Program-made: the position numbers and the translations under genes
Notes under the pieces: generated by a model
Seen by the model: the letters and a program-made list of their open reading frames with translations, nothing else
The model's database searches: none
What the model was told of the DNA's origin: nothing
Shown: positions 7,486-16,003 of the stretch, piece after piece
Position numbering within the stretch: the stretch's first letter is position 1
Layout: every line of letters starts with the position of its first letter
Assembly (NCBI RefSeq): GCF_014695585.1
Contig: NZ_JACJON010000042.1
Span: 1-64,000, forward strand
Direction: 5' to 3'
Length of the DNA stretch: 64,000 nt
Origin: Microcoleus sp. FACHB-831
GTDB lineage: Bacteria; Cyanobacteriota; Cyanobacteriia; Cyanobacteriales; FACHB-T130

Positions 7486-10400
7486 ATGGCTAATAAACAT
7501 AAACATTCTGATGAACAAGAAAAACAGCTATCTCTATTTGATGCAGAACGTTATGTTAATTGTTGTGAATCATCAGATTCACAAGAAGATTGGTTGCAAG
7601 ATGATGATTTAGGTTCCAGCTTTGAAAGCAGCGATCGCACCATCGAACCTAAACAGAGCGAGTTACTAACACTCAAACTATTGCGAGAGGCGATTCAGAC
7701 TCAGAATCCAGGCGATCGCGTAATGAGTGACTTCGCGGAGTATGTCTTACCAAATTTGCTGCGGGTGGCAATTGGCGTTACTGCAAAAGGTGGTAAGTTT
7801 TTTGATGAACTCGATCGCAAAAATGAAGCAGAAGGAAAAGATAGAGTTCGACGGGACAATGCAGGCGATCAATCGCTCAATACCCATTTACTCAATGGAC
7901 TGTTTCCAGCTAACTTAATAGAGCAACGGCTGGAAAAACTCAACACTACCGTGCGGCGGGTGGTGGGTGAACTGGAACGAAGGCTGGTAATTGCTGGGTT
8001 TATTTTGCATGACTTTGAAAAATTCCCTGATGTGCCAGGTGATTGTCGCAAATTACCGCTAGAAAAGCATCGTCAAATTATTGATGAAAAAGTGCGTCAA
8101 TTGGGTTTAGATCGCTTCATCAATCCTGACAACTTGGAAGCATATCGGGAGTATATAGATGATTTACTGTGTTTAGCTTATAATGCCCAGCGGCGTTATG
8201 ATACTAATTGGAATTTTTCCGAGTTTGGGTTAAATCCAGTATTGCGCGATCGCACTCTCCGCTGTCTTGCTGACTTAACTTGTCTAGCAGATTCTTTGGC
8301 TTCAATTGTCAAACATCCCCAAGATGCAGAAGATACAAAGCTAAACGAGTTAATCCATAGTCTCAGTGATGGACAATTAAAATTCACTTACCACAGAATT
8401 TCTGAAAACCGAGGCGTACTAACAAACGTAGTAAATAACGCTTGTATGGAGGCTCACATCAGCCTTAATACCGACGATTGCACCTACTACGAACCGCTGC
8501 TATATCTACCAACAGGAGTAATCTACTTAGCAAGACGGGATGCTCCATCAGTTCCAGTTGAAGATTTACCAGAACGAGTTGTTAGCAAGATTAAAAACCT
8601 GTGCGCCAGTCAGTTGCGATCGCGGCAAACTGGCTTTGGTAGAGATGGCAAAGGCATGAAATATGCTGATTATTACACGCTGTTTTTTGATGCGCCAGGT
8701 TTGATGCAAGTCGCACTCAGCGCAACACTGAGGATTCTAAATCCGGGTAAAATTTCTGTTGCTAAAAGCCGCAGCGATAACTTGATAAAATATCAGCGCC
8801 AGGAAATTTTATCAGCGGATTACAATTTTAGTTTTACAGACGATATGCGGATTGACCAGATTGCTGAATTCGGCGATCTGATCGGTCGCAAGATTTGGGG
8901 AGAACAAGTTAATCAAATCGAAATTGAACGCAAGAAAGATAAAAAAATCCCTGCATTACCCCATCTCGATATTGTCGAAGAAATTGCTAAATTATGGAAT
9001 TTGTCGGAGTATCTGCCAGCAATCAAAGAAATTCAGCGAATTAATGAAAGTCTCAAGGAACACAAGCTTAAAGGTAACACTGGTGGCGTTCCCTATGAGT
9101 GGTATTATTTGGCTGCAAAGTATCTAGAATTTCATCCAGGAGTTGAGGATGTACGCGAGATTTGTGAAGGCGCGATCGCTCACATTTCCCAACTAATTCA
9201 ACCCATTATCGCTCAATACAAATTGCCCGATGGTTGGGATGATTTGCGGCTTTGGGTAACGCGAGTTGTCATGCTACCAGGAAAAACGCCATCTACGACA
9301 GCAGATCCCTCTGAAGTATTCTTAGACGAGTTAGAACGCTACCAGCTAGCCAAGAAACAGGGACGAGGAAGACAACTAATTTGCTCTATTTCCCATTCTG
9401 CTTACACGGTGACAGAGCAAATGGAGTCAGCCGTTTTATTCACGCCTCAAGTTTATACCAATAAACAGATGTTGGGAGGTTCTAATGCCAAACGCAACAT
9501 CTCTAGTATTGCTGGAATTGAGATAATGTTGCGGCAAATCTTGATGAATCAAACTCAAGCTGTAGGTAAGAGATTTGAAGATGGCAAATATCGCTATCTC
9601 TATTTTTATCCTACTTATTACTTCACGCCAGAAACTAACAATTTTCTGCAAAAGGCGTACAGCGGTATTGCTCAAACTCGCTTTGATACTAGCATCCGCG
9701 ACCACTTTATCAGTAAGGATTTGCAAGCGAACTTTGAGCGCGATCGCTATCAAAGTGTAGATGCTTTCCTAATTGATGAAAACATCGAACCAGGGAAAGA
9801 TCGTACCTTCAAGCTCTCCTACCCAGAAGACCAGCCTTTGACATTCTACTTCATGGCATTACCTCCAGGACGAGATGGGACGGATACGGAATCTTGGGTA
9901 ATGCCTACCTGGTTAGCTTTTGCTTTCCCGATGATTCTGGATGTCAAAACAGTGGTTTCAGAGTCTCCCATACCACCATTTAATGATGGGGCAGAGTTTG
10001 AGGAAAGCGTATTTATTGATAGTGCGCCGCAAGCTTTTAGAGTTTTGACAAAGCGCGATCGCTTCCGGCTCGACTACATCTTAGAAGGCTGGAATGAAAA
10101 TGGCAAGTCTTATCCCGCGCCACTCAATGTATTAACAGCAGCTTATGCCATTCATCTTGATGTTAATGCACGACAAGGAAAAACTGGTTATGACTCCAAC
10201 TGGGGAAAATTTACCGAACTAGCGAAAGATTTTGAAACAAATTCGCTATACGTGTTCGCTTACTTAAATAAGTGGATTCGCCGTCAAAAAATCGATGCAC
10301 CTAGAATTGATAAGGTAAAACTCTATGCCTATCATTTCTATCCCTGCTTCGATCCTTATGCAAGATATAATCCAGAAACGGAGGAATTGATAGTGGGAGA

Positions 10401-10863
10401 AGAATCAAGTCTAAATCATCCCAAAAAGCTGACGGAATTGTATCGCAAGTTTTACAGAGCAAATAAGCGATATAACCCTAAAGCAAATGCTGTGTTGAAA
10501 CCTATTGATATTGCGTCTAAAACAATTCTTGAAGCCGATCCAAGTTTTCAGGGTGAAGCCTTAGTTGCTGTTGTTGCTGCTGAAGTTTCTAAGTTGTTGG
10601 ATCGAGTGCATTCCTCCACCGCTGAAGGACGCTGGATATTCAAAAAGCGAGAGGAAGAACGAGAAGCAATTTTAGATTTTGCTCGGTACTTTGTTGAAGA
10701 GGTATTTGAAAAGTCTTTTGCAGGCGATCGCGCTCGTTTAGCAGGGCGTCAAATTAACCTAATTCGAGATACTTGCGAATTTTTATATCGCCTCGAAGAT
10801 GACAAAGAAAGTCGGGCTAGAGATGAAATATCTCGTGATGATTCACAGGATGAAGAAGATTAA
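7486..10863 (+). CDS. cas10d: type I-D CRISPR large subunit Cas10d (Csc3) with HD nuclease
   Basis: 1125 residues, the size of the family. The N-terminal third holds the HD nuclease region, with H134 (NTHLLNG) and the HD pair 175-176 (FILHDFEKF). The middle is the degenerate palm/Cas10-like body, and the C-terminal ~156 residues form the helical small-subunit region. Cas10d is the large subunit of the I-D Cascade and supplies the DNA-cutting HD activity that I-D Cas3' lacks. QLSLF near the N-terminus (14-18) resembles a sliding-clamp binding motif. An in-frame GTG at 10393 behind a strong Shine-Dalgarno should allow separate production of Cas11d. A MITE-like element separates it from csc2. 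Confidence 0.93.
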   Translation: MANKHKHSDEQEKQLSLFDAERYVNCCESSDSQEDWLQDDDLGSSFESSDRTIEPKQSELLTLKLLREAIQTQNPGDRVMSDFAEYVLPNLLRVAIGVTAKGGKFFDELDRKNEAEGKDRVRRDNAGDQSLNTHLLNGLFPANLIEQRLEKLNTTVRRVVGELERRLVIAGFILHDFEKFPDVPGDCRKLPLEKHRQIIDEKVRQLGLDRFINPDNLEAYREYIDDLLCLAYNAQRRYDTNWNFSEFGLNPVLRDRTLRCLADLTCLADSLASIVKHPQDAEDTKLNELIHSLSDGQLKFTYHRISENRGVLTNVVNNACMEAHISLNTDDCTYYEPLLYLPTGVIYLARRDAPSVPVEDLPERVVSKIKNLCASQLRSRQTGFGRDGKGMKYADYYTLFFDAPGLMQVALSATLRILNPGKISVAKSRSDNLIKYQRQEILSADYNFSFTDDMRIDQIAEFGDLIGRKIWGEQVNQIEIERKKDKKIPALPHLDIVEEIAKLWNLSEYLPAIKEIQRINESLKEHKLKGNTGGVPYEWYYLAAKYLEFHPGVEDVREICEGAIAHISQLIQPIIAQYKLPDGWDDLRLWVTRVVMLPGKTPSTTADPSEVFLDELERYQLAKKQGRGRQLICSISHSAYTVTEQMESAVLFTPQVYTNKQMLGGSNAKRNISSIAGIEIMLRQILMNQTQAVGKRFEDGKYRYLYFYPTYYFTPETNNFLQKAYSGIAQTRFDTSIRDHFISKDLQANFERDRYQSVDAFLIDENIEPGKDRTFKLSYPEDQPLTFYFMALPPGRDGTDTESWVMPTWLAFAFPMILDVKTVVSESPIPPFNDGAEFEESVFIDSAPQAFRVLTKRDRFRLDYILEGWNENGKSYPAPLNVLTAAYAIHLDVNARQGKTGYDSNWGKFTELAKDFETNSLYVFAYLNKWIRRQKIDAPRIDKVKLYAYHFYPCFDPYARYNPETEELIVGEESSLNHPKKLTELYRKFYRANKRYNPKANAVLKPIDIASKTILEADPSFQGEALVAVVAAEVSKLLDRVHSSTAEGRWIFKKREEEREAILDFARYFVEEVFEKSFAGDRARLAGRQINLIRDTCEFLYRLEDDKESRARDEISRDDSQDEED
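10393..10863 (+). CDS. cas11d: Cas11d small subunit from an internal start within cas10d (predicted)
   Basis: In type I-D systems the small subunit Cas11d has been shown to be translated from an internal start in cas10d. Here GGAGGAA (10380-10386) lies 6 nt before an in-frame GTG at 10393, which would give about 156 residues covering the helical C-terminus and ending at the same stop. The placement and size match what is expected for Cas11d. The alternative TTG at 10387 sits too close to the Shine-Dalgarno. That the start is used is inference. Confidence 0.65.
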   Translation: MGEESSLNHPKKLTELYRKFYRANKRYNPKANAVLKPIDIASKTILEADPSFQGEALVAVVAAEVSKLLDRVHSSTAEGRWIFKKREEEREAILDFARYFVEEVFEKSFAGDRARLAGRQINLIRDTCEFLYRLEDDKESRARDEISRDDSQDEED

Positions 10864-10876
10864 TTTCTCGGTTAAT

Positions 10877-10994
10877 TTCTCGTTACCAGGCTGGAGCCTG
10901 GTAACGAAAGAGTAGAGGCTCTGCCTCTTTTGATTAAGCTGGAGGCTCCTGCCTCCAAAAGAAGCATTCCCAGGCTCCAGCCTGGTAACGAGAA
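10877..10994. mobile_element. 118-bp MITE-like palindromic element
   Basis: The two ends are perfect 25-bp inverted repeats (10877-10901 and 10970-10994; outer bases TTCTCGTTACC). Each end is itself a small palindrome (CCAGGCTGGAGCCTGG). The inside has two further hairpins (GAGGCTCTGCCTC and GGAGGCTCCTGCCTCC). It has no coding capacity. Relatives lie at 33410-33528, 41831-41945, 45546-45652 and, shortened, 52173-52203. Confidence 0.8.
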
Positions 10995-11020
10995 AATAAG
11001 AAATATCTGGAGACAAAACT

Positions 11021-12055
11021 ATGAGTTTTCTGAAAAGTGTTGACGCTAAGTTCTTTCACGCCGAAATTCCCTACAAGCCTATGGGTAAGTATGTTCACTT
11101 CCTCACACTGCGGATCACCGAATCCTATCCCTTATTTCAAACAGATGGAGAACTCAACAAGGCACGGGTGCGATCTGGTATAAAAGACCAAAAACCTATC
11201 AGCCGTCTGACTATGTTTAAACGCAAACAATCCACTCCAGAACGTTTAGTCGGTCGGGAATTGCTGCGAAACTATGGACTAATGACTGCTGAGGATTGCG
11301 AATATAACGTCAAGTTCGCAATGAATAATCCTGACTGTATTATCTATGGATTTGCTATTAGCGATTCTGGTTCGGAAAAATCCAAAGTAGTAGTCGATAC
11401 AGCATTTTCAATTACATCTTTTGATGAATCTCACGAAACTTTCACCCTCAATGCTCCCTATGAAAACGGCACAATGGCATCAAAGGGTGAGGCAGATTCT
11501 AAACTAGGTGAAATTACCAGCCGAATTAACCAGCAAGACCACATTAAACCACAAGTTTTTTTTCCTAGTATCGTCACCTTAAAAGACCCAACAGAGGCTG
11601 GCTTTTTGTATGTTTTAAACAACATCCTCAGAACGCGACACTACGGCGCACAAACTACGCGCACTGGTCGAGTCAGGAATGAGTTAGTAGGTGTAGTATT
11701 CGCAGATGGAGAAATTACCAGTAACCTGCGGTGGACGCAAGCTATATACGACAAACTGCAAGCCGACAATAAAATAAACTCCCGCGATCCGCTGAATGAA
11801 GATGATGCGATCGCGGCTGCTAAAAGTGCCATTGAAATGTTAATGTCTGAAGAGTTTATTGTGCATACAGATTTTGTCGGCGATCGCTTTACTTCTCTGT
11901 TAACTGAGGTAAAATCTCTGACAGGAAGTGAAGATGGTATTAAGCAAATTTTGCAGCAGGCTGATAGCGAAGCTAAAGCCTATGCTAAAAAGCATATCAA
12001 ACTGAAGCCTGAAGGTGAAAAAGCTAAGGCTGGAAAATCTGCAAAGGCAGGGTAA
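11021..12055 (+). CDS. csc2: type I-D Cascade backbone protein Csc2 (Cas7d)
   Basis: A 344-residue Csc2/Cas7 family protein recognised from its start (FLKSVDAKFFHAEIPYKPMGKY) and overall length. Several copies coat the crRNA and form the backbone of the I-D complex. The body contains the RRM-like RAMP fold region with HYGAQTTRTGRVRNELVG around residues 206-225, and the C-terminus is a Lys/Ala-rich tail. The ATG at 11021 is preceded by CTGGAGAC as Shine-Dalgarno. Only 5 bases separate its stop from the csc1 ATG, so the two are probably co-translated. Confidence 0.92.
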   Translation: MSFLKSVDAKFFHAEIPYKPMGKYVHFLTLRITESYPLFQTDGELNKARVRSGIKDQKPISRLTMFKRKQSTPERLVGRELLRNYGLMTAEDCEYNVKFAMNNPDCIIYGFAISDSGSEKSKVVVDTAFSITSFDESHETFTLNAPYENGTMASKGEADSKLGEITSRINQQDHIKPQVFFPSIVTLKDPTEAGFLYVLNNILRTRHYGAQTTRTGRVRNELVGVVFADGEITSNLRWTQAIYDKLQADNKINSRDPLNEDDAIAAAKSAIEMLMSEEFIVHTDFVGDRFTSLLTEVKSLTGSEDGIKQILQQADSEAKAYAKKHIKLKPEGEKAKAGKSAKAG

Positions 12056-12060
12056 CATTG

Positions 12061-12765
12061 ATGACAATAATTCATCGCTGCCAGTTAGAGTTGCACGATA
12101 GCCTCTATTATGCCACGAGGGAGATCGGGCGACTCTACGAAACTGAGCCAGTTATTCACAACTACGCTCTCTGTTATGCGCTAGGGTTGGTGGATAGCGA
12201 AGTCTACTCCACCAATGTTACCGAAGAACACTCCTATCGCTACTTTTGTCGCGAACAAATACCCAAATATGAGGAGCATTTAACGCCGCTAAATCAACAG
12301 GGAATTTATTTAACACCAGCGCGATCGCTCTCCCACTCAACTACGCTCAATACTTGGAAATACGCTAACAATAACTACCACGTTGAGATGGAAAAAACTC
12401 AGAAAAATATCCCCAGTTTTGGCAGAGCCAAAGAGATTGCCCCCGAAAGCAAATTTGAGTTTTTTGCCATTGCCCAAAAGTCTCTTGCACTGCCCCGCTG
12501 GATTCGTCTGGGTAAATGGATGAGCAAAGCACATATAGAGATTGTTGAAACGCAGGAAGTTAAGCCATCCAATAACGAGCAACAGTTTACTTTTCCATAC
12601 CCGCTCAACCCTCTAGATGTGATGTTTACGCATCAGGTGTTTAGCTACGATGTCATAAATATGCCACCAGTTAGCCTAATTCAAAATGTAAAAATACAAG
12701 GAGAATTCTATCAATTTGGTAAGCTAAAAATTCCCGCACGAATGCACTATCGCTTTAAGGGGTGA
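12061..12765 (+). CDS. csc1: type I-D Cascade protein Csc1 (Cas5d)
   Basis: About 234 residues of the Csc1/Cas5 family, recognised from RCQLELHDSLYYATREIGRLYETEPVIHN... in short segments, the usual length and its position after csc2. It caps the 5' handle end of the crRNA in the I-D Cascade. A TTG at 12058 would add one residue; the ATG at 12061 is preferred. The next gene, cas6, starts 44 bp downstream. Confidence 0.9.
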   Translation: MTIIHRCQLELHDSLYYATREIGRLYETEPVIHNYALCYALGLVDSEVYSTNVTEEHSYRYFCREQIPKYEEHLTPLNQQGIYLTPARSLSHSTTLNTWKYANNNYHVEMEKTQKNIPSFGRAKEIAPESKFEFFAIAQKSLALPRWIRLGKWMSKAHIEIVETQEVKPSNNEQQFTFPYPLNPLDVMFTHQVFSYDVINMPPVSLIQNVKIQGEFYQFGKLKIPARMHYRFKG

Positions 12766-12809
12766 CAATTACTTTGACTTTTTGAGCTGCTATATAGGAG
12801 TATATAAAT

Positions 12810-13649
12810 ATGCCTCATAGCCTAGTTCTTAACCTACTTCCCCAATCGCCAATTCCTCCACAGTTTTTGACGGGGAGGCATTTACACGCCCTTTTCTTAA
12901 CTCTCGTTAGTTCGGTGGACAGAACGTTGGGCGAACGCTTGCACGATGCAGCTGCTGATAAAGCTTTCACCCTCAGTCCTTTGCAAGCGTGCAAACAGCC
13001 CAAGCGCATTATCGGAAAAAACCATAACTTGCAATGGGAACATCAACTAGCAATCCCTGGTGGCACTCCTTGCTGGTGGCGCATCTCTTTGTTAGATGAC
13101 ACTTTATTTAGCCAACTTACTCATCTGTGGCTCAATCTTAACCCCAGTCACCCTTGGCATCTCGGTCCCGCTGACTTATATATTACTAGCATTCAGGGAA
13201 CACCCCAATCTACTCAACCTTGGGCAAATGCTATTACTTATGCTCAATTGTACGAGCAGGCGTCTGATAGCGATCGCACTATTCCTTTCTCTTTTGCCAC
13301 TCCTACTGCTTTCCGACAGGGGCAGTACGATACTACTCTCCCTACGCGAGAATGCGTGTTTAATAGTCTCTTGAATCGATGGCACAAATACAGCGGCATT
13401 GAATTATCTAATATCCCAATTGAGGCAGTTTTTCCTAATTTTGTTGATATCCGCACCGAAATTACTGCTGACTCGCGCAGCAAGTTTATCGGCATTGTAG
13501 GAGAAGTTAGCTATCGTTTGCTGGGAGATGTTGAACCAATTGCAATTAAGCAGATTAATGCTTTGGCTGATTTTGCTCTCTACAGCGGCGTTGGCAGAAA
13601 GACACCGATGGGCATGGGTATGCTACGACGGCTGCATTATTCTAGATAG
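12810..13649 (+). CDS. cas6: CRISPR pre-crRNA processing endoribonuclease Cas6
   Basis: A 279-residue RAMP protein. Candidate catalytic histidines lie near the N-terminus (H24/H26 in LTGRHLHALFL). The C-terminus has the glycine-rich loop typical of Cas6 (YSGVGRKTPMGMGML). It cuts the repeat at the base of the CCCTATCAGGG hairpin to leave an 8-nt 5' handle, here ATTGAAAC. AGGAG lies a suitable distance before the ATG. It follows csc1 in the operon. Confidence 0.9.
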   Translation: MPHSLVLNLLPQSPIPPQFLTGRHLHALFLTLVSSVDRTLGERLHDAAADKAFTLSPLQACKQPKRIIGKNHNLQWEHQLAIPGGTPCWWRISLLDDTLFSQLTHLWLNLNPSHPWHLGPADLYITSIQGTPQSTQPWANAITYAQLYEQASDSDRTIPFSFATPTAFRQGQYDTTLPTRECVFNSLLNRWHKYSGIELSNIPIEAVFPNFVDIRTEITADSRSKFIGIVGEVSYRLLGDVEPIAIKQINALADFALYSGVGRKTPMGMGMLRRLHYSR

Positions 13650-13756
13650 TAATTAATTCTTTTCAATACATACTATAAATTTCAAGCGGATGACCGCATA
13701 TATTTACTTGCAAAAAATCACATTCTTTGTCTAAATCTAGTGAGTTGCAAAAATAT

Positions 13757-14350
13757 ATGAATGACTTGGAATATATCCCCATCGCTGCATTGAACCAATA
13801 TTCTTACTGTCCGCATCGCTGCTGGCGGATGTTCTGTGCTGGTGAATTTACCGAAAACCAATATACGATAGAAGGCACAAGTTTGCACGATCGCGTACAC
13901 AGTTTTGGTGAAGGAAATCGCGAGGAAGTTTGGCAAGTTCGGGCAATTTGGCTTAAATCAGAAAAATACAAGCTTATTGGTAAATCAGATTTGATTGAAT
14001 GCCAATCAGGTCAGTTGTATCCAGTGGAATACAAGCGCGGTTTTCGGGGAGAATGGGATAACGATGAGTTGCAAGTTTGCGCCCAAGCGTTATGTCTTGA
14101 AGAGATGACGGGGCAAACTATTACTACTGGCTATGTTTATTATGCGCGATCGCACCAACGTCAAAGGGTAGAAATTTCTAGCGATTTGCGACAAAGCGCG
14201 ATCGCTACAATTCAAGCTGTATTAACTTTGCTGCAAACAGGAGAAATGCCTAAGCCTGTTTACGACAAACGCTGTAAAGGATGCAGTCTTTACTCGCAAT
14301 GTTTGCCTGGGGCAGTTGACAAAGTTGCGCGTTATCAAGAAGTGAGTTAG
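13757..14350 (+). CDS. cas4: CRISPR adaptation exonuclease Cas4
   Basis: About 197 residues of the RecB-like Cas4 family. The N-terminal cysteine region is YSYCPHRC (C18, C22) and the C-terminal cluster is KRCKGCSLYSQC, which together would hold an Fe-S cluster. The nuclease motifs include IGKSDLIE and PVEYKRG. Cas4 trims prespacers and selects the PAM. An upstream TTG at 13727 could add 10 residues; the ATG at 13757 fits the family start (YIPIAALNQY) better. It is followed by cas1 and cas2, forming an adaptation cassette. Confidence 0.9.
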   Translation: MNDLEYIPIAALNQYSYCPHRCWRMFCAGEFTENQYTIEGTSLHDRVHSFGEGNREEVWQVRAIWLKSEKYKLIGKSDLIECQSGQLYPVEYKRGFRGEWDNDELQVCAQALCLEEMTGQTITTGYVYYARSHQRQRVEISSDLRQSAIATIQAVLTLLQTGEMPKPVYDKRCKGCSLYSQCLPGAVDKVARYQEVS

Positions 14351-14451
14351 TAAAATTTTGTATTGCGAAAACTGCTGGTTGTAGGTAGTTCGATAAATTT
14401 AGTTTTTTCAGTGTAAAGGCAACTTGTAGAAGTTGTGAAGGAGAATGTATC

Positions 14452-15456
14452 ATGGGAACAGTTTACGTTACGCAAGCTGATGCTTTTATCGGCAAAATAG
14501 ATGAACGATTGAGTGTTAAAGCTAATAAAGAAACGCTCTTGGATGTACCGCTACTTAAGGTTGAGGGCGTTGTGGTGTTAGGTCGGGCTACGGTCTCGCC
14601 TGCTGTAGTGACAGAGCTTTTAGAACGCCACATTCCTTTAAGTTTTCTGACTCAGAACGGTCGCTATTTGGGGCGGTTGGAACCGGAAGTTACTAAAAAT
14701 ATTTTTGTGCGAAAAGCGCAGTGGCAAGCGGCGGGAGAATCTTCACGAGCAGTTCATGTGGTGCGGGGTTTCGTGAGGGGGAAATTGAAGAATTACCGCA
14801 ATAGTTTATTGCGGAAAGAACGGGAATCTCCTAATATTAATTTATCGGCAGAAATCGCCAGATTAGATGCTGCGATCGCTCCCATCGACCGCACTGCTAG
14901 TATTGATTCTCTCAGAGGTTTGGAAGGGGCTGGCAGTGCTGCCTATTTTGGTTGTTTCGACCAATTGATCAAAGGTTCGTTATTTCAGTTTGAAGCGAGA
15001 CGCCGCCGCCCTCCAACCGATCCGGTTAATGCTTTACTTAGCTTTGGCTATTCGTTACTGCGCCACGATGTTCAGGGTGCGGTTAATATTGTTGGCTTCG
15101 ATCCTTATTTAGGATATTTGCACGTAGAACGTTATGGCAGACCTTCTTTAGCTTTGGATTTGATGGAGGAGTTTCGCCCCCTAGTGGTGGATGCGGTCGT
15201 GCTATCGCTAATAAACAAGCGATCGCTCGCGCCTGATGATTTTACTACGGAACCGATTTCGGGTGCTGTTTCTTTAGCGAAGGAGGGATTGCATACATTT
15301 TTAAGGGCTTATGAAGTGAAGAAACAATCGAAGTTTAAACATCCAGTTATGGGGCGTCAATGCACTTACCAAGAAGCCTTTGAAATTCAATCCCGGTTAC
15401 TGGCAAAGTATCTGATGGGTGAAATAGATAAATATCCACCGTTGGTGTTGAAATAA
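14452..15456 (+). CDS. cas1: CRISPR integrase Cas1
   Basis: 334 residues with the Cas1 catalytic layout: E158 (GLEGAGSAAYF), H224 (YLHVERYGRPS) and D236 (LALDLMEEFRP). It forms the integrase complex with Cas2. GAAGGAG stands before the ATG, and a small hairpin CAACTT-GTAG-AAGTTG lies just upstream at about 14421-14436. cas4 is 101 bp upstream and cas2 starts about 20 bp downstream. Confidence 0.95.
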   Translation: MGTVYVTQADAFIGKIDERLSVKANKETLLDVPLLKVEGVVVLGRATVSPAVVTELLERHIPLSFLTQNGRYLGRLEPEVTKNIFVRKAQWQAAGESSRAVHVVRGFVRGKLKNYRNSLLRKERESPNINLSAEIARLDAAIAPIDRTASIDSLRGLEGAGSAAYFGCFDQLIKGSLFQFEARRRRPPTDPVNALLSFGYSLLRHDVQGAVNIVGFDPYLGYLHVERYGRPSLALDLMEEFRPLVVDAVVLSLINKRSLAPDDFTTEPISGAVSLAKEGLHTFLRAYEVKKQSKFKHPVMGRQCTYQEAFEIQSRLLAKYLMGEIDKYPPLVLK

Positions 15457-15475
15457 GGAGTTGTTGTTATTTATT

Positions 15476-15751
15476 ATGCATGTTGTTGTCAGTTACGACA
15501 TTCCAGAGGATAAGCGTCGTACTAAGATTCATTCGATACTCAAGTCTTATGGAGAGTGGGTGCAGTTGAGCGTATTTGAGTGTCGGGAATTGACGGAGAC
15601 TCAGTATGCCAAGTTGCGATCGCGTTTAGCTAAACTAATTAAATCTGACACTGATAGCGTTCGCTTTTACTTTCTTTGTGGCTGTTGTCAGGGTAAGGTG
15701 GAACGCATCGGCGGCGAACAACTACGCGATGACACGATGTTTTTATGTTGA
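15476..15751 (+). CDS. cas2: CRISPR adaptation protein Cas2
   Basis: About 91 residues with the Cas2 ferredoxin-like start MHVVVSYDIPEDKRR, including the conserved Asp (D8). It is the structural partner of Cas1 in spacer integration. The first possible start, TTG at 15461, touches the AAGGAG Shine-Dalgarno (15455-15460) and is unlikely, so the ATG at 15476 matching the family N-terminus is used. It is the last cas gene before the leader and array. Confidence 0.93.
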   Translation: MHVVVSYDIPEDKRRTKIHSILKSYGEWVQLSVFECRELTETQYAKLRSRLAKLIKSDTDSVRFYFLCGCCQGKVERIGGEQLRDDTMFLC

Positions 15752-16003
15752 AGTGCGCGGGTGGGTAGGTGTTGAGGAGAAGGGTTTCTAGAAATGCGAG
15801 CGAATTAATTGCCTGCTAAGGGTTTCGTGTTATAGACGCCCTAAGAAGATCCGCGCAACGACTGTAATGCTTGATAATCTGAGGTTTACCGGAAAAATTC
15901 TCAAGGGTGCTATTAGGAGCTGTAGTCTCTGTGTTATGATCGCTCTTGATTCGCGCAATCGTACCTTGAAAACTAAATATAACTGGCTTTTCAGTTTCGC
16001 GCG
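15752..16003 (+). promoter_or_regulatory. CRISPR leader
   Basis: A 252-bp non-coding stretch between cas2 and the first repeat, in the orientation expected for a leader. TATGAT at 15935-15940 is a candidate -10 element about 60 bp before the array; no clear -35 is seen. New spacers should enter at 16041. Confidence 0.7.
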
